Shown here piece by piece: positions 1-10,236 of a stretch of DNA of 64,000 nt. Where the stretch lies: assembly GCF_905171765.1 (NCBI RefSeq), contig NC_053390.1:578238471-578302470 (forward strand), read 5' to 3'. Within the stretch, counting starts at the first letter, position 1. Each line of letters starts with the position of its first letter. Both the position numbers and the translations under genes were made by a program. The notes beneath the pieces were generated by a model, which was not told where the DNA came from, ran no database searches, and worked only from the letters and a program-made list of their open reading frames with translations. Origin of the DNA: Bufo bufo (taxonomy: Eukaryota > Chordata > Amphibia > Anura > Bufonidae).

Positions 1-354
1 GTCAGCAGAACATAACTGTATGACTTATATCTCCCTGCCGCCGTTCGCGCTAAATAATTACTTTTATATTATGCAAATGAGCCTCTAGGTGCTAGTGGGG
101 CGTTGCTGCAGCACCTAGAGGCTCCGTCCTCTCACCATTTGGCACGCCATTGTAAAGGTGATTGACATCCTCCATCCCATCCGTGCCCCGCAAATCCCGC
201 GCCTGTGCCGTCCATTTTAGTATTAGGCACAGGCACAGGGAGAGAAGGACGGCAGCAGGCGAGCCAGGGCCAGTCTTCACGATCAATTTCACATTATCAC
301 TCACAGGTAGATTGCTGATATACTTTATGTATTAATGCAATAATCACACACACA
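1..354. other. Left flank, no gene seen
   Basis: GC-richer sequence with a short inverted stretch around 88-124 (ctctaggtgc and gcacctagag form a hairpin). The 70-codon minus-strand ORF here has no recognisable domain. It is probably part of a dispersed repeat that I cannot name. Confidence 0.4.
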
Positions 355-744
355 TACAGTGGGATGCAAAAGTTTGGGCAACCTTGTTAATCGTCATGAT
401 TTTCCTGTATAAATCGTTGGTTGCTACGATAAAAAATGTCAGTTAAATATATCATATAGGAGACACACACAGTGATATTTGAGAAGTGAAATTAAGTTTA
501 TTGGATTTACAGAAAGTGTGCTATAATTGTTTAAACAAAATTAGGCAGGTGCATAAATTTGGGCACTGTTGTAATTTTATTGATTCCAAAACCTTTGGAA
601 CTAATTATTGGAACTTAAATTGGCTTGGTAAGCTCAGTGACCCCTGACCTACATACACAGGTGAATCCAATTATAAGAAAGAGTATTTAAGGGGGTCAAT
701 TGTAAGTTTACCTCCTCTTTTAATTTTCTCTGAAGAGTAGCAAC

Positions 745-2253
745 ATGGGGGTCTCAAAACAACTCTCAAATGACCTGAAGACAAAGATTGTTCACCATCA
801 TGGTTTAGGGGAAAGATACAGAAAGTTGTCTCAGAGATTTCAGCTGTCTGTTTCCACAGTTAGGAACATATTGAGGAAATGGAAGACCACAGGCTCAGTT
901 CAAGTTAAGGTTCGAAGTGGCAGACCAAGAAAAATCTCGGATAGACAGAAGCAACGAATGGTGAGAACAGTCAGAGTCAACCCACCGACCAGCACCAAAG
1001 ACCTACAACATCATCTTGCTGCAGATGGAGTCACTGTGCATCGTTTTAACCATTCGGCGCACTTTACACAAGGAGATGCTGTATGCGAGAGTGATGCAGA
1101 GGAAGCCTTTTCTCCGCCCACAGCACAAAAAGTGCCACTTAAGGCTACTTTCACACTAGCGTTCGGGTGTCCGCTCGTGCGCTCCGTTTGAAGGGGCTCA
1201 CGAGCGGCCCCGAACGCATCCGTCTGGCCCCAATGCATTCTCAGTGGAGGCGGATCCACTGAGAATGCATCCGCCTGCCAGCGTTCAGCCTCCGCTCCGC
1301 TCAGTGAGCGGACACCTGAACGCTGCTTGCAGCGTTCGGGTGTCCGCCTGGCCGTGCGGAGGCGAGCGGATCCGTCCAGACTTATAATGGAAGTCAATGG
1401 GGACGGATCCGCTTGAAGATGACACAATATGGCTCAATCTTCAAGCGGATCCGTTCCCCATTGACTTTCAATGTAAAGTCTGAACGGATCCGCTCAGACA
1501 ACTTTCACACTTAGAAAATTTTCTAAGTTTTAATGCAGACGCATCCGTTCTGAACGGATGCAAACGTCTGCATTATCGGAGCGGATCCGTCTGATGAAAC
1601 ATCAGACGGATCCGCTCCGAACGCTAGTGTGAAAGTAGCCTAAGGTGGGCTAAAGCACATTTGGACAAGCCAGCTTTATTTTGGAATAAGGTGCTGTGGA
1701 CTGATGAAACAAAAATTGAGTTATTTGGCCATAACAAGGGGCGTTATGCATGGAGCAAAAAGAACACAGCATTCCAAGAAAAACACCTGCTACCTACAGT
1801 AAAATATGGTGGTGGTTCCATCATGCTGTGGGGCTGTGTGGCCAGTGCAGGGACTGGGAATCTTGTCAAAGTTGAGGGACGCATGGATTCCACTCAGTAT
1901 CAGCAGATTCTGGAGACCAATGTCCAGGAATCAGTGACAAAGCTGAAGCTGCGCCGGGGCTGGATCTTTCAACAAGACAACGACCCTAAACACTGCTCAA
2001 AATCCACTAAGGCATTTATGCAGAGGAACAAGTACAACGTTCTGGAACGGCCATCTCAGTCCCCAGACCTGAATATAATTGAAAATCTGTGGTGTGACTT
2101 AAAGAGAGCTGTCCATGTTCGGAAGCCATCAAACCTGAATGTAAAGAGGAATGGTCCAAAATACCTTCAACCAGAATCCAGACTCTCATTGGAACCTACA
2201 GGAAGCGTTTAGAGGCTGTAATTTCTGCAAAAGGAGGATCTACTAAATATTGA
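745..2253 (+). pseudogene. Tc1-family transposase, broken by MITE and frameshifts
   Basis: This is a cut-and-paste DDE transposase that would bind the flanking 210-bp TIRs. The N-terminal part (745 to about 1040) has the paired helix-turn-helix DNA-binding region and the GRPRK AT-hook-like motif typical of Tc1. Around 1043 a frameshift leaves the frame. At 1143-1640 a MITE separates it from the catalytic part (1661 on), where WTDET (first Asp), FQQDNDPKH (second Asp) and SPDLNIIENLW (Glu) give a DD34E pattern. Another frameshift near 2145 moves the C-terminus to the frame ending at 2253 with GGSTKY. The usual proline in the DLNPIEN motif is isoleucine here. The start at 745 is chosen because MGVSKQLS is a typical Tc1 N-terminus. 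It is a pseudogene. Confidence 0.93.
1143..1640. mobile_element. Harbinger-like MITE in Tc1 transposase (TAA TSD)
   Basis: The left end GGCTACTTTCACACTAGCG is the reverse complement of the right end CGCTAGTGTGAAAGTAGCC. TAA flanks both sides (1140-1142 and 1641-1643), a TWA duplication as in PIF/Harbinger. The 498-bp interior has no coding capacity and is made of inverted words around GGATCC (seven copies). Related copies lie at 24116-24533 and 29759-30215, and a right-end fragment at 25787-25812. Confidence 0.9.
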
Positions 2254-2481
2254 TTTCATTTAGTTTTTGTGGTGCCCAAATTTCTGCACCTGCCTAATTT
2301 TGTTTAAACAATTATAGCACACTTTCTGTAAATCCAATAAACTTCATTTCACTTCTCAAATATCACTGTGTGTGTCTCCTATATGATATATTTAACTGAC
2401 ATTTTTTATCGTAACAACCAACGATTTATACAGGAAAATCATGACGATTAACAAGGTTGCCCAAACTTTCTCATCCCACTG

Positions 2482-2516
2482 TATATTTTTATATATATGT
2501 ATATATATATATTGCT
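2482..2516. repeat. (TA)n-rich microsatellite
   Basis: An alternating TA/TG tract directly follows the right end of the Tc1-like element, consistent with TA-rich target preference. Confidence 0.7.
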
Positions 2517-4527
2517 TAATTAAATTGAACCCCACAAAAAAGTATTTCTTTCTGTAAATATGGGGGGGGGGAATGAAAGTATTTGCTTGCAGGTAGATGC
2601 TTTTGAGGTCTTCAGTGCAGCAGCTGCACTTCTTATAGCAGGCACAGCCAGCCACAGCTCCTGTCTTCTCTTTCCCTGCCTGTCAGATGCCCTGCTTGTT
2701 CCTATTCTAAATAACACACACAATTCTTATGTAGAATTCTAGCCTTTCCCTCCACTCTCCCTGGCAATAAGTTTGATTGATTTCTGACTGATCCTGATTG
2801 ATTTCTGACTCTACCTGACTCCCTAAGATCAGTTTCCTTGCAGATACCTAACCATCCTAATTCACAGCCCAGCACAGAATGGTGTTCTGCTCATTCTGCT
2901 AGGGCTGCCTGCTGCAGCACTGATTAGCTTATCCAGGCTCTCTGTCAGCCTGGGAACCAATCAGTGCAACCTCCCACCCTCCACTTCCTCTCAGGGTCAT
3001 GAGAGAACCCTTCTTCTTCCTCCCTAGTGCTTTTTTTCCCATCAACATGTGCACTAAAATGGGCTACGCACTGTTTATATTCGGGATTTTCTGCCGTCTG
3101 AACAATAGTAAGGTTTGGACCAAACCCAGTTCAGTCTAAACTGGTTCACTCATCCTTAGTGGGTAAATTTTTAAATAACTCAGAAAACCCCTTAAACTAA
3201 TGAAAAAGCAGTCATAGGTTAAGCACCAGGGTAGATATGTGCTTATCCCTTTAAGGTATAACTCAGCAGGCAAACAACTGGATCTCTTTTGATCAAACTA
3301 CACCATAGACCAGACACCCACTGAACCACTAAGAATTGCTAAAGAGATATAAGCCAGTGTGGAAAGGTTGGAGTTAGTCAATTGATGGTAATGTACGGTG
3401 GATTAAAACTGAGAAATTGTTTCACGAAGCACTTAATAAAGTTAGGATCAGATATAGCACTTGGTGGGTGATCAAGATGTGGGCACTGTTTTCTGATAGA
3501 CTGTTAAAAATTGATTGTCAATCTCTTGCTTACTGGTAATGACTACACCGTTTTGCTGGTAAATCTCCAAAAACAAGCAGCCACTAACAATAAGCAAATT
3601 ATTGATAGTCCCACCCTTTAGAAAGATACTATTACTAACAATTCAGCAGCACACAATTTACATACAAAATCCAATGATGATCAAAAATTCCTTCCTCAAA
3701 AATGCTCGTATCTACAAAAAAAAAAAATCACTATTCAATCTCATGGGTGATTTAAATGGGATAGTTATAATATATTTAATGTCTCTTTTCATTTCAGTTT
3801 TGGAAATATTTATAAAATGTATAAAAATATTTCGATCTAGATAAGTTTTCTTATTAAAATTTTTTGTTCTTCTTCCTCCTATCAAATGAGCAGAGAAGAT
3901 ATTAAAGCTGAGAAATGGTTTACAACATGAAGTGATGACATAAAGGAACAGTGTGATCTGATACACTTTATAATACAAGCAAATAGAAAAGAACATTCCA
4001 GCTAACACGGTCTCGTAATATCCTAATTGCTTTGATTAAAATATATTTGACTTGTTTTAGCTCATTATAAGACTTGTAGTTTCTAAAATGGTCTTTTAAC
4101 TTTCTATTGATTTTCAGTAAAATCATAATTGTACAAGGGTGACTTGACCAGACAATAGGCATGTACAAGGTAATATAATATGTGGATATGAGCAGTAGCT
4201 GTTCATACTGTAGTACCTGGATGGCATTATTCAAGGAGATTTACAAGAATTATGAGAAGTATGCAAGAAAACATAAAAAAACTGGTATAATATTGTTATA
4301 GATTTTTCACGGAAAATAAATAGTGTGAATTAGCGCACCAAGTTTAAAAGTAGAAAGCCAGCTGTCACGCTTCCAGGATGATACAACATGTTGGCGTTTG
4401 GAATGGAAAAGGCTGGAAGGAGGAATCTTGGAAGAAAGGCAGCAAGCCAGCAAACAGGGAATAGGGAATACAATTCTGTCAAGCTACTGTATCCACAGAG
4501 ATTCACCAGCACAGATACCCGGCTGCC
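2517..4527. other. Intergenic stretch, no feature seen
   Basis: This is AT-rich DNA with homopolymer runs (G10 near 2561, A9 near 3718). The ORFs here are short, overlap on both strands and show no domain. No terminal repeats recognised. Confidence 0.4.
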
Positions 4528-4531
4528 TTAA

Positions 4532-4654
4532 ATGGGTTGTCCAGGAGTTATCCAAAGAATAGGCCATCAATGTCTGATCTGCAGGGCCTGCCAACCCACA
4601 TTCCCACCGACCAGCTGAGGATAGACTATCACTTGTAAAATCCTGGGCAACCCC
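4532..4654. mobile_element. 123-bp MITE with TTAA target duplication
   Basis: TTAA at 4528-4531 and 4655-4658 flanks ATGGGTTGTCCAGGA at left and TCCTGGGCAACCCC at right, which are inverted repeats. A TTAA duplication points to Kolobok or piggyBac-type mobilisation. Confidence 0.75.
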
Positions 4655-4669
4655 TTAAAGGTTGCTTTA

Positions 4670-4865
4670 ACCCTCATTCATACGTCAATGTTTTGGTCAG
4701 TGATTTCCATCAGTGATTGTGAGCCAAAACCAAGATTGGAGCCTCAACAGACATAAGGTATAAGGGAAAGATCTGCACCTGTTCTGTGTTTAGAGCCGCA
4801 CTGGGGTTTGGCTCACAATCACTGATGGAAATCCCTGACCGAAACACTGACGTGTGAATAAGGGA
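4670..4865. mobile_element. 196-bp fold-back MITE (TTA TSD)
   Basis: About 60 bp at each end are inverted repeats: the left carries TCAGTGATTTCCATCAGTG, the right CACTGATGGAAATCCCTGA. TTA at 4667-4669 and 4866-4868 fits a TWA target duplication. It lies only 15 bp from the preceding MITE. No coding capacity. Confidence 0.75.
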
Positions 4866-4868
4866 TTA

Positions 4869-5607
4869 CACATATGATCGTTCATTCCTGATAATCAGTC
4901 CAATAATCATCCTGTGTAAAGGGAACCTTAAGGTCCCATTGCATGGGATGATATCGGGAGTAAATATTCAGAAAAATGCCTGTTACCGATAATCGGCCCA
5001 TGTACAGGTGTCAGTAATCACCCAATGAATGAGCATTGTTCATTAGGTGAAAGCATCCTTGGGCAGCAGATTGTTGTGTGTATACAGGGATCTTTTAGGT
5101 CCCCATACAGTGTAGGTGATTGCTGCATGTTATTGGGAATGGATAGTTTGTTTCTATTAATTGCCTGCACAGTCCATGTAGGTGGGACAACTATGGTTGT
5201 GGAGCATCCCGCCCATCAGTATTCATCCATATTGGCCCAGCAGGCCATTATCTGTACTTACTGTAGTAAACTGGCTTCTGTTTCAAGAAGGTTGTTTTAG
5301 CTACCTTGGATCAAAACTGAAGAGTAATAGGTTGCAATAGATGGACTTGTTTGGAATGGAATGCCTGCATTTCCAACAAGGTTGCCAGGTAAGCATACTG
5401 TAAGAGAATTGCTTTTTGTGGGACAGAAAAGATTTATTGAGTCATCCTTAGGGTGTTAGAGTGCCAGGAGTGTCATTATGATTCAAAGGGTCCCTTAGCA
5501 AAATAAGATGTGACCTCCACCACCTAGTGTAAGAACATTAAAACAACACCAAAGGTAGCAATAATTACAGGTATGTATACCTGCATATTACAGCAAAAAA
5601 ACACTAT
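4869..5607. other. Stretch with possible MITE end, otherwise nothing seen
   Basis: CTTAAGGTCCCATTGCATGG near 4927 resembles a MITE end, with a related AGGTCCCCATACAGTG near 5096. No complete element or gene could be defined. Confidence 0.35.
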
Positions 5608-5880
5608 GGGGGTCATTTATTATTAGATATATGCCAATTTTTGGAGTATATCTGTCGCAGATTTGGTTGCAAAGGAGATTTGCGGCCGAATCTGAAACCT
5701 TTCCCTGCTCATTTTGGCCAGCCCATTTTATTTATTATTTTCTACGCCTGTTTTAGGCGTAGAAAATTATCTAAATCTACGACAGCAAGACTAAGATGTG
5801 ACTATTTTAGTTTCAAAATCTGAAATAAACCTTTCGACAAGTAGAGTATAGATGTGCCAGATTTTTCATACAACCTGATC
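5608..5880. repeat. Dispersed repeat starting GGGGGTCATTTATTA, copy 1
   Basis: It shares its start and an internal TTTTCTACGCCTG...AGGCGTAGAAAAT hairpin with the copy at 6040-6400. Non-coding, probably a non-autonomous DNA element. Its right end is unclear. Confidence 0.6.
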
Positions 5881-5899
5881 CACTGTAATAATTCTGCTG

Positions 5900-6027
5900 T
5901 ACAGATGTAGCCACCATTATTTTGATTGGCTTAACGCAACAAAAACACATTAGAGTAATACAACAAATCACGTTAAAGTGACCATCCCGGTGCAGCTGGT
6001 ATCAAAAGAAGGCTGGCTACATCTGTA
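5900..6027. mobile_element. 128-bp MITE with TACAGATGTAGC termini
   Basis: It begins TACAGATGTAGCCA and ends TGGCTACATCTGTA, a clean inverted repeat. A second element with the same termini is at 59164-59254. It has no ORF. The target duplication cannot be decided, possibly TA. Between the two GGGGGTCATTTATTA repeat copies. Confidence 0.65.
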
Positions 6028-6039
6028 TATTATGACTTT

Positions 6040-6400
6040 GGGGGTCATTTATTAACCAGAAATACTCCTATATTAGGTATATTTCTGGCGCAGATTGCAG
6101 CGCAAATGTCCTTTGCACCACAATCTGCAACTTCTCCCTGCTCACAGCAGGTCTAAAAAAGTGGATGTGGTGTGGGCGGTGAAGGGGACGGGCAGACAGG
6201 CCCATCTCGTTTACCATTTTCTACACATGGTTTAGGTGTAGAAAATGGTCTAAATGTAAGACAGCATGGAAGCTATCTTACATTTAGAAGCGGCAGTGGA
6301 CTCGCCAAAGTTATGAAGAGGCCAGCTCCTAAAACGTCAGTCTTAATAAATGTGCTCCTTTCTGTCTACATGTCCACCCTGTCTAACTTATAGTAAATTA
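6040..6400. repeat. Dispersed repeat starting GGGGGTCATTTATTA, copy 2
   Basis: It has the same start as 5608-5880 and an equivalent internal hairpin (TTTTCTACACATGG...TAGGTGTAGAAAAT). A further inverted pair, TAAATGTAAGACAGC and CTATCTTACATTTA, follows. Non-coding. Confidence 0.6.
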
Positions 6401-6500
6401 GGACCTAGATTTTCAAAGACTGGGGTCTCAAATTTAATGTTAGGAGCAATCTAGTTGGCAAGGTGTACACTTCACATGTTTTAGCATGATGTCATATACA

Positions 6501-6596
6501 TTCAGCAGGCTGAACTCAACCTGCTTTTGTGGGAGGGGCGTAGGGGGCTTCTTAAGCTCCGCCGCCCAGCTCACCTGGTGCACGTCCTCTCTCGCC
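6501..6596 (+). repeat. Ngaro split repeat A1
   Basis: The unit TTCAGC...CTCTCTCGCC is repeated as A2 at 12819-12914 with few differences. It contains GGGAGGGGCGTAGGGGGC. As the upstream repeat it probably includes the promoter, but no TATA box is evident. Confidence 0.9.
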
Positions 6597-9004
6597 TTTC
6601 GTTGGTAGGAGGAGTTGCACCGGTCAGCGTTCCACTTCCTGCCACGCTGCCCACATGTACGGCGATTCCTTGCGCCAGAACCCGCCGCCTCTCAGGTAAG
6701 TTGCCCCTCCGGTTTTTGTGTCAACCCCCTCCAAGTTCCGTCCTGCCCTCCCCGCTGCCGTCGCCACTCACCCGCCCGTGCTCCCTGCACACCGGCGCTC
6801 ACAGTAGCTTCCCCCAGCCCCCACGTTGTTCCTCACTGCCCGGTCCTGCCTCTTCTGCCGCTTCCGCCTGCCGTCATGCGCTCCAGCGTGGATCGCATCA
6901 CGTGACCGCCGCATGGTGAGCCGGAAGTCGGCGGGGGGCGACCGAACTGTCCGGCCGTGCTGCCCGCACCTCGTAACCATCACCGTTCCTTCTCCCGGCC
7001 CCCACGTTGTTCCCCACAATCGGTCCTCTGCCTCTCCCACCGCTTCCGCCTGCCGCCATGCGCCCTAGCGTGGAGGCCATCTCGTGACCGCGGCGGTGAG
7101 CCGGAAGTTGGCGGGCAGTCACCGGTACAGACAGGAAAAATAAAATAAAAATAAAAACATAAATAAATAATAAATAAACACGTGTATCCTAGAAGTGACC
7201 CCACCAGCATAGGAATCCAGCAAGTAATACAGCATGATCAACATTCCAACATATACATGCGCATACATATAGTTATGAGATCCATGATCCATAAATTAAA
7301 CAGACAATGATTCATGTACAGGGCACAATAAATCCACTAGTCACAGACATACCAAATAAAACTAATCTCTAGTACATGTACACATACATACAGCTGTATA
7401 CGTGCAAAGGCCGTCTCATGGTCTGTATTGTGGGAGGGGCACTGCTGCCTTCATGGTCGGCCGGTGTCCCCTCCCACTTGGTACGTCATTCAGCGTCCTG
7501 GAGCTCACCTGGGTCCCTACTGTTGGAGAGCGGCCCCAGCGCCCTTCGGCACGTGTTCGGTCCAGATAAACCCGCTCAATCAATTCAGGTATTAAAATGA
7601 TGGTCAGTGCACCTGGCGTCACGCGGTGCACTTCGCTGCGCATGCGTTCCATGCAAGGGTACTGACTGTTGCCCTCCTTCATACCAGTCGCTGGTAGTCA
7701 CGCCAGGGTCATGGTTGCCATGCAGTGTCTGTATGGCTGCCATCACCCATGCCGGATGAATGGTGGCCGCCAGGCTTTTGTGACGGAGGGACGTCTCTAG
7801 CAGCTCCAGAATTCCGCTGCGGCCGCAACCCAAATTTTCGCTCCATCTCAAAACCAGCACAGCAGTCCTGCCAATTGCTCCGCATCATAACATTTCCTCC
7901 GGAATGATCACGCGCAGGATGCCTGCCCTGAACATCCTGTCCCAGTCTGGCCAGTATTGCTGATTTGCAGCTTCCAATCGCTTGTTGATCCAGCACGGCG
8001 GACCTCTCCAAAAAAAATAATTTAAAAAAAAAATAAATAAATAATAATTTATACACTCAGGTTCCAACACGTCTATCCTTCATGATCCTCCTGTCCGCAG
8101 GAACGCCCTGCCTTCTTCACCTTACTTTCCTCTCTCTTTTTGTATGTCGAATCTTACAGGTATGCCCTGTATTCCCTCTTTCCATATGTCGTTGCTATCT
8201 CCTGTGTCCTATCCCTCTCTCTTTGTCTTCTCCTCGGGTCACACAACCCATGTCTTTTTACACTGGTGCGCCGCACCACACATTCTCACTCCAACCTCCT
8301 GGCCTGGTACGCCCAGGCCCCACATTTCCCAACAGTCACCCTTACCAGGTAAGCCCTGGACCATTCCTTGCCCTTGTTCACATGTCTCCCGCTCCGGCCC
8401 CCAGGATCGCCCTGGTACACGTTTCACTCAGCAGACCCCTCGTTGCTAGTCTTTCTATCAGTCAATGGTTCATGGTCCATGCTCAATCACCCCCTCCATG
8501 CTGCCGGTTCCGCTCATTCCACGCATTCCCCACGCAGTGCCCGCCTCCGCAGCAGTCACACGTTTCGTTTCTGGTACTGGCACCGTCATACCCCATGAAC
8601 ATCTGGTCGCGTCCCTATCACGGTTCATGAAGTCAACATGTACGGTCTTGTTCTTTCAGGTGATAAGCTAACCCGTAGGTACCCGTTAGAATTTATTCAT
8701 TTTTTTTCCAGGTAAGTATAAGACACGATTCGTTATTTCGGCCTCCCGGCATAGCCAATCGTGGCATCATATACCGTTCTTTTTAGGTGAAGTCCCTTTA
8801 AATCGCGGAGCAAACGGCTCCGGTGAATTAAGGTAAGATGACAAATCACGCCTAGCAAGGGGACTACGCGTCCTCTGGTCACCGCCCAGACGTAAGACCC
8901 CCCCACCCCGCTACGAGCATTCTTCGGTAGCAGCGCCCGCGCCCATCCCCCAATTTTCCCTCCCCAGCTTCCGTCATGTCCCTCTTCGTTTTTCAGCTCA
9001 AAAC
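6597..9004 (+). other. Ngaro 2.4-kb leader
   Basis: The region between A1 and the gag-like start is C-rich and has no recognisable protein. Short overlapping ORFs (for example 6527-6919 and 8082-8630) arise from this composition. It holds an imperfect tandem duplication (about 6800-6930 and 6985-7115) and two A/T simple tracts near 7135-7182 and 8008-8050. It may be a long 5-prime UTR or contain an older insertion that I cannot delimit. Confidence 0.6.
6800..7115. repeat. Imperfect tandem duplication in Ngaro leader
   Basis: CCCCCACGTTGTTCC, CCGCTTCCGCCTGCCG and GTGAGCCGGAAG occur in the same order in two blocks about 185 bp apart. GC-rich, with both copies holding TCACGTGA-like or TCTCGTGA words. 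Confidence 0.7.
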
Positions 9005-10119
9005 ATGTTTCACGTTTCCGACCTCGAGGACGCTCTATCGACCGTAGAGTCCGCGGTGTCGGAGCGAGCAAGCCGTTCATCTTACCGGACTTGGACAATC
9101 CCCAAGATGATCGCTGAGCTGAACAAGCGAGGAATCCGCCATTCGGCCACAGCCCGAAAGGCCGAATTATATCGCCTTCTGTTTCCGGAGCCATCTACGG
9201 GGTCCACGGAGCAAGTCTCCATGTCGACCATACAGTTGTCCCTAAAGCAACTGCACGCTACCATCAACAACCTGTCCAGTTCCATCTGCAACATAAATAC
9301 CAGACTCCAGGCAGTCGAAAGCAGGGACGCTTCACCTTCCGCTCCCACCAGTCCCTCCCCTGGTCCTTCCACTTCCCGGCTGTCTTCCCCAGGTAGGTTT
9401 TCCAGGGCCCTCGAGATATCTCCTTCCTTTTTTGTACCCGAAAACTTGCGCAGGGACATACTTGCAGGCAAGGACGTCAATCTGGCGGCGGTCCTCATCT
9501 CCACCCATGACACCGTGGAGAACAGGACCATCGCTTGCGGTGACGTATCCGTTGTACTGAAGGCCAAAGACACTCGCCTCAACAAAAAACTCTCCATCCC
9601 AGAGTTTGTGCTTGCGTTCAGCCTGTATCGGGACATCATCTGCTTGGCACAGCCAGCTAGAAGGGAGGAGCTGGACGCGTACCTATACAGGGTCACGGAG
9701 CTCGGGTACAAATACGGAGGATTCGCCTATTACGACTACCATCGGTCATTCTCGGCGAAGGCAGCCGCAGCCCTTGCCCAGTTCCAGCATGTCACCAACT
9801 GGGCATCTTTAGACATGGAACTATTCTGCAGACATTTTGCCGGTCTCAGGTCCCCATATTGCTCCAACTGCCAGTCAGTACTGCACGCGTCCGACTGGTG
9901 CCCAAACTCGCACGTCACCTCCCAGCCCAAACAGCAGCCCAGCACTTCAGCCCCTCAAAATTAGGTCGCCCCATTGTGTATCTAGGGAAAAATCAATTGT
10001 GCAACAACTTTAACACCAGCTTCTGCAATTACAACAAGTGTAAGGCGCTCCACATCTGTTCTACCTGCTTCCGGGCCCATCCCCAATCCTCCTGCTCCCA
10101 GCGCTCGGCAAAAAGCTGA
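9005..10119 (+). pseudogene. Ngaro gag-like protein, frameshifted near its 3-prime end
   Basis: This would be the structural, RNA-binding protein of the retrotransposon. The start at 9005 opens a 319-codon frame. Residues 30-60 (WTIPKMIAELNKRG...KAELYRLL) resemble a SAP-type nucleic-acid-binding helix pair. A Ser/Pro-rich linker follows around residues 115-135. The body ends with a Cys cluster (CSNC...DWC) near residue 290. The frame stops at 9962-9964, but the adjacent frame continues from about 9960 with a second Cys-rich segment (CNNFNTSFCNYNKC...HICSTC...SSC) to the stop at 10119. In related elements these form one protein, so I read this as a frameshift near 9950-9965. RT follows about 120 bp downstream. 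The start and SAP assignment are inferred; the Cys pattern is seen directly. Confidence 0.8.
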
Positions 10120-10236
10120 CTAGCCGACATCAATGTCCCCCTTCTTGTCTCCCTCCTCAAAACCCACCACAACCCCAGCCTCGTCAAATTTCTGCAATCT
10201 GTTTTTTCTGTAGTCTTCCACACCGGTCTAGTCACC

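Larger units (their letters stand above)
357..2481 (+). mobile_element. Tc1-like DNA transposon with 210-bp TIRs
   Basis: The element starts CAGTGGGATGCAAAAG at 357 and ends with the near-complement CATCCCACTG at 2481. TA dinucleotides at 355-356 and 2482-2483 are the target duplication of the Tc1/mariner superfamily. The left TIR (357-566) and right TIR (2272-2481) match over about 210 bp, so ends and insertion site are both preserved. Inside is one transposase gene, now broken, plus a MITE insertion. The element cannot move by itself, but its ends could still be substrates for a related transposase. Confidence 0.95.

Noticed and set aside
6527..8630. C-rich ORFs (130, 182 codons and others)
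   Set aside because: They lie in the Ngaro leader, overlap in several frames and are Pro/Ser/His-rich from composition only.
9082..9711. 209-codon minus-strand ORF
   Set aside because: Antisense shadow of the Ngaro gag-like frame; no domain.
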